Shown here piece after piece: positions 10,706 to 20,622 of a stretch of DNA of 64,000 nt. The DNA lies in contig NC_051131.1 of NCBI RefSeq assembly GCF_014839805.1, positions 7,366,913-7,430,912 of the forward strand, written 5' to 3'. The notes beneath the pieces were generated by a model. That model made no database searches and had not been told where the DNA came from. It was given only the letters and a program-made list of their open reading frames with translations. The position numbers were made by a program, and so were the translations under genes. This stretch comes from Manduca sexta (Eukaryota > Arthropoda > Insecta > Lepidoptera > Sphingidae). Position 1 is the first letter of the stretch, and each line of letters opens with the position of its first letter.

Positions 10706-13084
10706 CACAAGATGTGCACTCTGGTTGTCATGATAGTTATCAAATTTGGCATAAGAGGTTAGGACATTTGTGTCGTATAGGCATGAACCAACTGAAAAAT
10801 CACAAGGTAGGTATAAAGTATACAGGAGTAGATAAAACTAGTTGTATCGCTTGCGTAGAAGGTAAACAAGCAAGAAAACCTTTCAAAAGGTTAGCGTTTA
10901 ATAGGGCTACTTCCCTTGGAACTGATCCATATGGATTTGATGGGACCGGTGTCTACAACTTCTTTTCAAGGAAATAGATATATGTTGACAATAGTAGACG
11001 ATTATACGCGAAAAGTGTTTGCTTATTTTATTTCTTCTAAAACAGAAGTCAAAGATATATTTTGTGTGTTTCAATGTTTTGTTGAAAATCAGTTAGATAA
11101 AACAATAAAAGCAATTAGGACTGATGGAGGTAAGGAGTTCGTGAATAAAGAGTTTGTTGATTATCTTGCTTCAAAAGGTATTGAACATCAAACAACGACG
11201 CCTTATAGTCCTCAGCAAGTTGGAGTAGCGGAACGCACCCATCGTTCGGTTACAGAAAAGGCAAGAACGTTGCTAGCTGAAAGTTCACTACCGAAAGCAT
11301 TCTGGGAAGATGCATTCAAAGTTGCCATTTACCTTAAGAATAGGTCTCCTCATCGAGCCTTAGGTGGACAAATTCCTTATGACAAATGGTATGGACGAAA
11401 AGGTGGTCTTAGCCATCTAAAAGTATTTGGTTGTAGAGCTCTAGTCCATATACCTTCTTGTCACAGGAAGAAATTAGATGTCAAGGCACAGGAAGCAATT
11501 TTCGTCGGTTATTCTGAAAATCCAGGCACTTATATTTTTAGGGATCCTGCTAACCCACGAAAAGTTATTATATCCAGAGATGCAACCTTTTTAGAAAATT
11601 GCTTTACAGCGCTAAAGCAGAAGCAATCTGTCGCACAGTCAGAATCTATATTGTTATTTGATGAGCAAAAGAGATTGAGTCTGAGTTTGATCATGACTGT
11701 CAATTCTATGACTGTGATGAGAATATCAGCCCGGCGGCTGAAGCAATTTTACCAGTAAATCTAGAAAGTGCAAAAGAGTCAGTGACTCTGGAAGAGCGAG
11801 AGTCTCTCAGTGACTTAAGGCTGCCTAGTGTGGAAGAAGTGACAGCGAATTTGGAACAGGAATCGCACCCTGAGCGCAGATACCCTTCCAGAGATAGAAA
11901 AGCAACAAATTTTTATAAAGCTTACAATACGTCAATGGTAGATTCTAATGAACCTACGACATATTACGAAGCTACTCATGCCGATGATGCTGATAAGTGG
12001 CACCATAATATGGCTGGTGAGTATAGTTCTTTAATGAAACTCCATACATGGAATTTAGTAGATATGCCTAAAAAAAGGTTATGCCATGTAAATGGATTTA
12101 CAAAATTAAACTACCAAACTCTATGGTAAAGAACTTATGATATTGGGAATTTTGTTGATGACATAATAGTCTTCTTTAATTCTGATTTGACATTTGACAC
12201 TGTCAAGAATGATTTGTCGAAATATTTTTCATTAAAGATCTCGGAATACTGAAATGTTATTTGGGACTACAAGTTGAAAGTGATTCCGAGAGTATAAGGT
12301 TGAACCAGCGAAATTATATTCTTTCTATATTAGAAAAATTTAATATGAAGGATTGTAAGGCCGTGGATACTCCATTAATTAAAAAGAATATGGAAAAAAG
12401 AATGGATGGTCAAGTCGGTGAGTCTTATCCTTATCAAAACTTAATAGGATGCCTCATGTATCTAGCGGTAAACACACGACCAGACATCGCTTACGCCACG
12501 AGCTATTTAAGTCAATTTAATACGTGTTTTACTAAAGAACACTGGAATGCTGCTAAAAGGATTCTGCAATACCTAAAAGGTACCCTAAACTATTCATTGG
12601 TTTACAGGAAGAATAGAGAACCGTTTAAAGGGTTTTAGTGACGCAGACTGGGCAAACTGTCCAATCGACAGAAGGTCATACACCGGTTATGTTTACAAGT
12701 TAAGTGGAGGTCCAGTATCATGGGAATCCAAGAAGCAACCTACTGTTGCGTTAAGTTCGGCCGAGTCAGAATATATGGCATTAGCGTCTGCCACGAAGGA
12801 AGCGTGTTACTTACGTCGGTTTATATACGAGATAACAGGTATACTTTGTTCAGTTAACTTAGCTTCTGACAGCCAAAGTGCCATTAATCTTGTTCGAAAT
12901 CCTGTACACCACAGCAGGACAAAGCATATAGATACTAGGTTTCACTTTATTAGGAAAAGGTATCTAATAATATTGTTAAGTTAGAATATATAAAAGTAAC
13001 GATATGCCTGCTGATGTACTAACGAAGGCCCTCGGACCTCTAGCACACAAACGATGTGTAGTTAACTTAGGTTTAGAAACTTAA
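10706..13084 (+). pseudogene. Copia Pol: integrase, truncated reverse transcriptase, RNase H
   Basis: The GAG-pre-integrase zinc motif WHKRLGHL...CIACVEGKQ is at 10747-10880. The integrase core DLMGP, RTDGGKEF and VGVAERTHR (D, D, E) is at 10930-11240, with a TPYSPQQVG variant of the usual PYSPQQNG. After a spacer with RYPSRDRK, the reverse transcriptase starts (HTWNLVDMPK, about 12042) but jumps at about 12080-12150 straight to the end of the palm, FVDDIIVF. The catalytic fingers and most of the palm are gone. The RT end and RNase H continue at 12261-12980 (PDIAYATSYLSQF; SDADWANCPIDRRSYTGY; SSAESEYMALASATKEA) across a frameshift near 12638. The C terminus DVLTKAL...HKRCVVNLGL ends at about 13084. 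Confidence 0.85.
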
Positions 13085-13119
13085 TTATTTTATTTGTTTT
13101 GTTTCTGTCACAACTGCGA

Positions 13120-13130
13120 TTAAGGGCGGC
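13120..13130 (+). other. Candidate polypurine tract
   Basis: AAGGGCGGC directly precedes the 3' LTR, the normal position for the plus-strand primer. It is short and interrupted by a pyrimidine, so the call rests mainly on position. Confidence 0.5.
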
Positions 13131-13307
13131 TGTTGGAGATTGTAACCTTCGTCGTGACTTATTATTTTTTATATGTTCTATTTTTAGAACTAATTGTATT
13201 TTGTTTGCCATAGTTACTTCTCTTTAGTCCGAAATAAACACTCATGTCAATAACATCTTTTTACTAACTTTATTTAATTACTAAGAACATATACCATATT
13301 TACAACA
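13131..13307 (+). repeat. Copia 3' LTR
   Basis: Same 177 bases as the 5' LTR with no difference that I can find, followed by the GATGC target duplication at 13308-13312. Confidence 0.93.
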
Positions 13308-13757
13308 GATGCAAATTAAGATCCTGTGTTACCTCTCCTGTACTAGACCTAGCAACATGAATAATAAATGGTGAAGCATCCAATGCAGTATATTCTTTTC
13401 TAATACTATCAGATATATTGGGAGGTAACTGGGAGGCCTGAGATGGAAGAACTTGTGTATGCGGTGCTATAAGAGGTGATGGATTTTCAGTGATTTTTCG
13501 TCACTGTCTTCACAACGACATCCACTTCTACCTGAATCTACAGCCATTGCATTTTGCGTTTTTTATTACATGTTTTGCACACCTTATTTAATCGTATGCG
13601 CTTTCTTTTATTTGTATTGGAAATTGAACAATCTGTGTCTATGCTTGAAGCAGTTTCTATTGTTACAAAATGTGATGGTTGGGGAACATCACCCCAGGAT
13701 CTGGGGCTCGTCCATCCCAACCCCCAACTAAATATTAATAAAATATACACTTACCAA
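13308..13757 (-). pseudogene. LINE ORF1 5' part, cut off by Copia and frameshifted
   Basis: This continues the ORF1 interrupted at 9219. The minus strand reads from a Met near 13750 through basic, cysteine-containing sequence (NKRKRIRLNKVCKTCNKKRK, about 13550-13620), then in another frame to the Copia junction. The region 13758-13917 is probably the LINE 5' UTR. Without the insert this part joins the zinc-knuckle part at 8490-9219. Confidence 0.65.
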
Positions 13758-13917
13758 TAGTTGTTTTCTATATACACTACACTACAATTAAATAAATAAT
13801 GAAAAAATATATACAATTTACAACTTAACTGACTAAATTTCTGAATAAAAATAATTATTTTCAATTTAAGATGAAAAAAGACACCCGCCAAATTCAAAGG
13901 TTTCCCGCGCTTCTCGT

Positions 13918-14160
13918 GGGCGCGTTTGTGACATTGTTTTGAGGTTGGCAAGTTGGAACATTTGACATTTTATTTGCTTTTTAATTCGGCATCGTAAAGA
14001 GGACCAAAGGTAACCATTTGATTATTTTAAAGTGTACGCAAGCCGACCTTAGCAACATAATATTTGTTTCGTTCTTTTCAACGGTTTTGACCTATTAGAA
14101 AAAATAGGATAAGTATATGAAGGTAATTTAGATTCCTTCCATGCTTGTTCTTGTTCTGAG
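13918..14160 (+). mobile_element. TIR element copy 1, right part and right TIR
   Basis: Sequence from GGGCGCGTTTGTGACATTG to CTTGTTCTTGTTCTGAG aligns with 22463-22703 of copy 2 with few differences. It shows where the LINE ends and the host element resumes. Confidence 0.85.
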
Positions 14161-14558
14161 GCAACGGCAACATACTTCCAAGATTTTTAGGTCACCTATG
14201 TTGGTACTAGATTTAACTTAAAGTTACGTCAAGTAAAACCAAACTCTATTCAACGGCATTAAGATTTTTAATCATTCTTCGAAAACTGTAACTCGTACAT
14301 CATCACACAAAATGTTCTAAGTGTCCACCCTGTATTCTTTGACGAACGATAATGATCAATGGTTTATTCGTCATAAATGGAATAATAAATTATTGCCTAA
14401 ATGGACTTTGAATGTTTGCAATGTAATTAAGTACCTACACGATATTTTCATACCCACATATTGAATATAGATAGGGATTCTATCGTTTCTTCTTCACTGT
14501 CATATTAACGTACACTGTTCGGTGCATTTATTCTAAATAATACGACTAATTCTTCAAA
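14161..14558 (+). promoter_or_regulatory. DHRS7B upstream region, presumed promoter and 5' UTR
   Basis: 398 bp of AT-rich DNA between the right end of the TIR element and the DHRS7B ATG. Any DHRS7B promoter must lie here or within the transposon. No clear core promoter motif is visible. Confidence 0.35.
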
Positions 14559-16796
14559 ATGAACGATTATCTTGTTGCTTTTACCAAGTATCTCAAACAT
14601 GTTGGTTTACCGTTAGCGGTGGGAATCGTGGTCTGGAAGTTAAGTTCTTGTTTATCTCGCCGGAAACGTCGGGATGCTTTGCAAGGAAAGGTAAGTAAAA
14701 ATAGGTAATATATATTTGAAGTGTCCATTTTTTTTTATAACAATATATATTTTGTGCAAAATTTATTGAAATAGTATATTTATATATTACTATACTTAAT
14801 TTTTCAGGTTGTTGTAATCACTGGCGCAAGCTCAGGAATAGGCGAGGCCCTGGCGCACGCGTTCTACGAACAGGGAAGCAAAGTTGTTCTTGCATCTCGG
14901 CGAATATCTGAATTGGAGAGAGTAAAACAAGAACTTGTAGCCAAGACTATTGTAAGTGAACACTATGGTGTTTAATTAAAATATCTAGTGTGCCCATTAT
15001 GTCTTGGCAGGTTGCAGTTAGTCTCCACACCTGCTGTCTATCTCTCGTTACCCAGTAATCCCCAGTAATTATGGCCTTATAACCACTCATGAATAATTTC
15101 ACTCCAGCCATAATTAGCCAACCTGTTAGTTCAATAGAAAACAATATTTTACTAGTATTTATTTATAACTGGTGGCTCCAACAGACAACCTGCCCTAAAA
15201 AGGATTTAAAATTTTTGAACCTGCATGAATCTCATCAAATGTGCAATATATACAAACATGTCAAGTTAAAATAGTCACGAAGTTTTCTAAAATTTTTAAA
15301 TTTTCTCAATTAATTATTTCTTATGTTTATGTGATGATATTAGACAATGTAATAAAACAAGTTTTCATATTTTGATTAAGGTTTTTTATGTTTTAATTTT
15401 TCCCTGCAGAACAAAGACTACAATTTGTAAACTTAATTTTTCTTTTGCAGATATTTTCGTAATCTATCTTTCTGTAAGAATTTTCTCCAATGCATAAGAA
15501 AACTTTAAAAAAAGATCAAATTGAGATTAATTTTTATATATATAGATTTTAAGGAAAGTGTCAATATAATATTTATATACAGTTCTGTTACAGATTTTGG
15601 TGAGCATAATAATTGTGCGCTAACCCAGAACTCACTGAAGTGATGATGAGTGAGAATAGCATTTGCTTTATATGATTACAGGTTGAACCAACACTTGAAC
15701 CAGTTGTTTTACCATTAGACCTTGCTGACTTTGACCAGATTGAGCCCTTTGTGCAAAAGGTCTATGAACTCTGTGGTGACATTCATATTCTTATTAATAA
15801 TGGTGGTGTGTCACACAGGGGTTCCATATTGCACACAAAGACTGAAGTTCACAAACAAATTATGTCTATTAACTATTTTGGGGCAGTGGCTTTGACATCA
15901 GGTAAAATTTTTATACTTGCAGTACCTCTTGTCTTTGTTATAATTTAAATTCTGTGTATTTTATCAATGTAAATGATTTTATTTTATCTTAAAAATAAAA
16001 ATTCTATTATATGAGAGCTCTTCTCAAAACTCAATAGTCTGACAGACAGTTGCTGCGTATTGTGAGTCAGTTATTAAAATATGGTCATAATTTTTCCAGC
16101 GGTGTTACCTAAAATGGTGATAAACAAGTCTGGTCATATTGCATTTATCAGCTCTGTCCAAGGACTTATTGCTATTCCGGATCGATCAGCATATGCTGCT
16201 AGTAAACATGCCATGCAAGCATTTGGTGACTGCTTGCGTGCTGAGATGCACCAACATAATATTAATGTGACAATGATCAGTCCAGGATATGTTAGGACTG
16301 CTGTATCTTTAAATGCATTTACTGGATCTGGGGAAGCTCATGCAGGTTTGTGTTAAATTTATTTTATATCAAGTATTACATGTGCATCCAAATGCAGGCT
16401 TAATTTATTAAGGGTACTACATTTTTTTATAGAAATTATCACAAATTACAAGGTGATTTCAGTACTAAGACACCTAATGCTGTATATTGATAGACCATTG
16501 AGTCTCAATGGGGATTGAACTTGTGGGTTTTTATGTTGGAATCGCTCATTACTCATTCCACTCTAATCGAATAATTGTAACTAATAAATGGTGTCACTTT
16601 TGTTCCAGTGATGGATCCGAGCACTGATGCAGGATTTACTCCAGAATACACTGCAAGTAGAATACTAGACTCTATTGTCAGTAAACAGAATGAGCTGATA
16701 GTTAGCCAGTTTATGCCTCGATTTGCTATATTTTTGAGACATACCATGCCAGCAATATACTTTAGAATTATGGCAAAGAGGACAAATAGAACTTAG
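14559..16796 (+). CDS. DHRS7B: DHRS7B-like short-chain dehydrogenase/reductase (309 aa, 5 exons)
   Basis: Membrane-anchored NAD(P)(H)-dependent oxidoreductase of the SDR family; in mammals DHRS7B is linked to ether-lipid synthesis (acyl/alkyl-DHAP reduction) at peroxisomes and ER. Exons: 14559-14690, 14808-14951, 15682-15901, 16100-16345 and 16609-16796. All introns are GT-AG, and the 930 nt join without a frame break. Residues 15-30 ([16 protein letters not shown]) form an N-terminal membrane anchor followed by RRKRR. The cofactor motif TGASSGIG is at 49-56. NNGG (usually NNAG) is at 131-134. The catalytic Ser is S184 (FISSVQG), with Tyr197 and Lys201 in YAASK, then [12 protein letters not shown]-like [15 protein letters not shown] and [13 protein letters not shown] match DHRS7B rather than other SDRs. 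Length fits the family (about 310-325). It is convergent with TMEM11. Confidence 0.92.
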
Positions 16797-16879
16797 AATA
16801 CAAGGAGAAATTATTTATCACTTTTGCTACCACTTTTGCTATCATAAGAAATGGGGATCTGTAACCTGATATGTCACTC

Positions 16880-17500
16880 TATAACAAAAGGGATATAACC
16901 ACTAAATTACGCTATGTTATTACATAAAAGCCTTATTAAAGGCACTTTAAAATCTTCACAAATATATATTTGCCTATATCCTCAGGTTTTCAAACAATCT
17001 CCGTACTAAATTTCATCAACATCTATTGGGTAGTTTTTGAGTTTTTGAGTTCAGACTGGCAGACAGATGTGGCGGGGGACTTTATTCTACAATATACTTT
17101 TAGAACTTTTTAAGTGGAACAATTAAGTTATACATTATAGTTGCGTAATTTTAACCGCTAACGCAGCGCACGCAACTGAAGCTCTGAAAAGGAATATTTT
17201 TTTTCTTATTTTTGCAACATTTTTCATTGATTTTTCGCTTCTTATAGCCTTCCTCGACAAATGGACTATCCAACACTAGAGAATTTTTCAATTTGAACCA
17301 GTAGTTCCTGAGATTAACGCATTTAAACAAACAAACTTCAGCTTTATAATTTAATAGTATAGATTTGCGGCTCCGCCCGCGTGAGTTTTTCAGGGATAAA
17401 AGTAACCGTTAGCACTAGGGAGTAATCTGCTTTCGATTAGTAAAAAAGCAAAATCAGCTTAATAGTTCCTGAGATTAGCGCTTAATTGGATTTTAGCCAA
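16880..17500. repeat. Remnants of lepidopteran-type dispersed repeats
   Basis: Phrases typical of abundant lepidopteran repeats occur here: CAGACTGGCAGACAGA, GTAGTTCCTGAGATTA (also as TAGTTCCTGAGATTAGCGC), and GCGGCTCCGCCCGCGTGAG. The doubled phrase TTCCTGAGATTA (about 17307 and 17466) suggests two overlapping fragments. No open frame. The family is recognised by motif memory only. Confidence 0.5.
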
Positions 17501-17559
17501 AGATATTGTCCATTAATTTGTTTGTCTTGGTATCCTGTGTGATGCTCTTCAGTATTACA

Positions 17560-18640
17560 AAGGCTTCAGTTTCTTAGCTGGCACGGTTAAGCTTTGGGCA
17601 CGCTGTTCTAGGATGTCCAATTCGATTCGTAGTTCGTTTCTGGACACGGGTTTTAATATAGTGGGGACGTAGCCAGTGCCACGGAAAGTGACCTACCTTA
17701 CACTAGTGGGCACTTCGCGAGAGGTGGTTTCTGTATTTATGGGAGCGATTTTTTTTTATGGGTAAAGGACTTTGTAGTCCACATCGGAGGAAACCCGCGA
17801 ATAGGATACTGGACTCCCTCGGCTTGACTGTAGGGTCCTGGAGGAAAGTTGGGCGGGGAAAGCTGGGAAGGAAGTGTGGGGAAAGGATAAGGAAACCCCT
17901 TAGGATGGCAGGAGGGGAGAAGGCTAGGAACTGTTCGCGAGCCCGTATAGGCCTCAAAGTGAATTGGCAACCATGAGGTATACGCACTTAACTGTGCCGC
18001 AATAAATGTCCTCCCGTGCATGGGCGTGCTCTCGGTGTGGAGACCGAGCGCACAAATGCCTCGAGGGAGAGAGAGAGGGGGGGGGGGGGGGGTTGCGAAG
18101 ATTACCGCTGGCTTGTTAACTGGTATGCGTCTATGTGGCGCTGTGTAGGTCTTCTTTGATGTTAGTGGATTGCGGTGACCGCGGCGTAGGTTTTTTCACT
18201 ATTGCCGGTGTCTAGTTTACACTTAGCCACATCTTCCCTGATTGTATGCTTGATGTCTTAATTTATAGCATATCTTGGTGTCACTCAGGGCAGCGATTTA
18301 TCTTGTTATAGCGCCGATTCCAGTGGCGAGTTGTATGGTTGTTTTTTGTTTTCAGATGTGACGCTTTGGCCGGTGTTAATAGTGGTTATGACTTTGCTAG
18401 TTAGTTTTTGTATTACCAGCAGGTATTCGGAGATTGTTGTTTTCTTTGGTGCGATCGCGGGGGAGGCGTCCCTGTGCAATTCCATGAACTCGTCATTGAG
18501 TACTTCGCTAGGAGTGGGTTGCGTAGACATTGTGTAATAGGGTGTTGCCAGTACATTTTTCAAGGGTGCGCGAGCGCCTAAAGCGCTCACCCAAAAGTTG
18601 TGTTTGTATAAGTGGAGCTTTGTCGGGCTAACCAATATAA
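17560..18640. mobile_element. GC-richer block, probably a retroelement remnant
   Basis: This 1.1-kb block is clearly more GC-rich than its surroundings. It has overlapping open frames (minus 17703-17987, 17737-18021 and 18306-18635), none of which shows a domain I can name with safety. The minus-strand frame at 18306-18635 (109 aa, with MSTQPTPSEVLNDEFMELH) could be the start of a LINE ORF1, and the block resembles sequence that recurs in lepidopteran genomes. Composition unlike its neighbours supports mobile origin. Not a recognised host gene. Confidence 0.4.
18067..18092 (+). repeat. (GA)n followed by a 16-base G run
   Basis: Simple repeat: GAGAGAGAGA then 16 G. Length is likely to vary between individuals and to be error-prone in assembly. 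Confidence 0.9.
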
Positions 18641-18649
18641 GACAGGTTA

Positions 18650-19590
18650 AAAAAATAGTATATATATACTACATTGCTACATAATACTTTTTTTTTATTC
18701 GAACCATATTCATATTATAAAATCGGTGATATGGGATCCAAAGGGAGTAGTAGTAGTCTATTTGTAAAGAATTATAATAATAATCAGAGATCATTTACCA
18801 GAGAGTAAAGCAGACTCGAGATCGAGGTCAAGTTCGATTCCATTCCGATGCACGCACCTTTTGACTTCGAAGTTCTCGTTCGCTTTATTGGTCACGAATG
18901 ATTTTGTGAAGAATTTTGTTCACTTCATAATATTGACTGAAAGTGGTAACTCGCACTAAATCAGTATGATATAATTTAATGGGATGTTACTTCGTGGAAA
19001 AGTTATGGTCTCGCGGTTATACCGCCATCGACATGTTAACCAATCTCAACGGCAAAGTATATATATTATAACATAGAACTGTTAGTGTTTTTGTTAATAA
19101 ATAATATAAATCACTGGTTATAATATGGCAAATATAACATATTCATATCATTCGGCATAATTGTATGATAGTCTTAAGATATAAATTCCAATATATTATA
19201 AGACAAAGTATTAGTTTGTAGATAATGTTTTCCATTTGTAATAATTTATTTTACCTACTAATTGGCTGAATATTAATAATTGAAAGAAATTATGTAAATA
19301 TTTGTGACAATAAATGAATAAACCAGAATCAATGCATTTGGTTACTTTTATTATGCAGTAACAGTGGCTGTAATCGTAAATTACTCATGTCACTGCTAGC
19401 ACAACACTGTAACAGAATTGTCTACAAATTACAGTCAAATTTAACTAAAAGCTCTTACATAAGACATTTTTGTACACTTCTAAATCTACTGTCAATAACA
19501 TAATTACATTTTATACATTGCCTTCTACCTACAACAAATTATTTTATTAAATCTTTAAAATTTTAATATAAAACAATATATTAGAAGCAT
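18650..19590. other. Intergenic AT-rich DNA
   Basis: No gene or recognisable repeat. Plus-strand TTTATT at 19347-19352 and 19543-19548 read AATAAA on the minus strand and are distant candidate poly(A) signals for TMEM11. Confidence 0.4.
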
Positions 19591-19639
19591 TAAGAATCTC
19601 TCTATGGGTGGCATGTTTAAGAGGGTCTTATGTGACAGC

Positions 19640-19775
19640 TACTTTAATTAGGTGCCATTTATTAGGTGCAATTCCACACTCTAGGCAGTAGACAATCCCT
19701 TCGTTAACACTGTCCAACCAGGGGAATACACCCAAGATCTGAGCATGAGAGTCATATTACATGTGCAAATAAATT
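19640..19775 (-). other. Coding-looking stretch downstream of TMEM11
   Basis: On the minus strand a 42-codon frame (about 19767 to 19640) reads ILGVFPWLDSVNEGIVYCLE... and ends KVAVT-stop, preceded by a pyrimidine-rich CTCTCATGCTCAG that could be a splice acceptor. The composition is more gene-like than its surroundings. It could be an alternative 3' exon, a relic, or just TMEM11 3' UTR; it also holds a minus-strand AATAAA (19658-19663). I do not recognise the peptide. Confidence 0.2.
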
Positions 19776-20028
19776 TAATTTATATCTTCCCTCTGAGCAG
19801 TAGATTATAATATTTAACTCAGATGCTTCTTCATAATTTATTTTTGACAGAAAAAGTATTCCTGACTTATTGAAGTCAATTCTAATAAGTTTGAAATACT
19901 GATGATTCTCAGAGGATATTTTTCACTATCTTCACAGGTTAAGGCAACTCTCACAAATAACCCTGCTAATAAATCCACCTAATATTCTGTTGGAAATAGT
20001 ATGTCTAGTTCTAACAATTTTTTTATAT

Positions 20029-20584
20029 TCATTTAAATGTGTTATACAGTCTCCATAAGCAAACAGTGGCAGCTGCTATGGAAATAGTGTTATGTAATAT
20101 AATTTTCTTTTTATTGTCAGTATGTACAAGTACAACAGGTGATGCAGATGTGAGATTACTCAGCATTGGCAGTGTTGATAAATGTCGACGATCCTTTTCT
20201 TCTTGGTATTTGCAGCAAGGATCCCATTGCCATGATAGTGTATAACAACCAGAACATAATATTGACACTATTCCAAATGGGGCGCACACCAATGAGCTCC
20301 ACATTAAACCTGAAATAAAAGAAAGCATTTTATAGCGATAATTTTGTAAACATAACTTGGCACCTGATCCTGGACATTAATTTTGTATTAACTGAAATTC
20401 CATTGTCATGTATTCTGAATTACTTTATTAGACACATATGTGAAGTTATCACTTAACATATTTTGCAACTGCTTATATGATAATTATACTTAAATCACAG
20501 TAATGTAATTAATTTATACAGTTAAAATTTCAAACACGAAATGTGATTGAAATCTATCTCTGATTTCTAATAAGGATGAGCAAG

Positions 20585-20622
<38 letters not shown>

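Larger units (their letters stand above)
9220..13307 (+). mobile_element. Ty1/Copia LTR retrotransposon, young but defective
   Basis: The 4088-bp element is bounded by 177-bp LTRs (9220-9396 and 13131-13307) that start TGTTG, end CAACA and read identical throughout. It has a 5-bp GATGC target duplication. Order of domains is Gag, protease, integrase, reverse transcriptase, RNase H, which defines Ty1/Copia. It is inserted in LINE ORF1. Frameshifts at about 10700, 10950, 11690 and 12640, plus loss of most of the reverse-transcriptase core near 12110, make it unable to move by itself. Identical LTRs point to a recent insertion, so this was probably copied as an already defective template with proteins supplied by an intact relative. 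Confidence 0.93.
4260..13917 (-). mobile_element. RNase-H-bearing LINE (Jockey/I superfamily), dead, split by Copia
   Basis: The element is inserted on the minus strand. A pure T run at 4260-4285 is its 3' poly(A) tail. Open frames running from 13757 down to 4460 carry, in order, a zinc-knuckle ORF1, an APE-type endonuclease, a YADD reverse transcriptase and an RNase H domain. The 5' end lies near 13917, where the host TIR element resumes. Without the 4.1-kb Copia insert the LINE is about 5.6 kb, a full length for this group. Several frameshifts break both ORFs, so it is inactive. The exact clade (I, Jockey or LOA-like) cannot be settled by eye. Relative to TIR copy 2, 131 bp of target (22333-22463) is missing at the insertion site. 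Confidence 0.85.
2876..14160 (+). mobile_element. TIR DNA element, copy 1, interrupted by nested insertions
   Basis: The left end begins CTCAGAACAAGAACAAGCAT (2876 onward). The right end (14136-14160) is its inverse, ending GTTCTTGTTCTGAG, so the TIRs are about 25 bp with one mismatch. The body at 2876-4259 and 13918-14160 aligns along its length with the second copy at 21117-22703, at roughly 90% identity by eye. Between the two parts lie the LINE and the Copia element, and a 177-bp MITE sits at 2971-3147. No transposase frame is visible, so the family appears non-autonomous. The 65-codon frame at 3866-4063 recurs in copy 2 only because the DNA is repeated. No target-site duplication is obvious at either end. 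Confidence 0.85.

Noticed and set aside
17758..17976. 72-codon plus-strand frame rich in Arg and Gly
   Set aside because: Part of the suspected retroelement remnant; no motif and opposed by equally long antisense frames.
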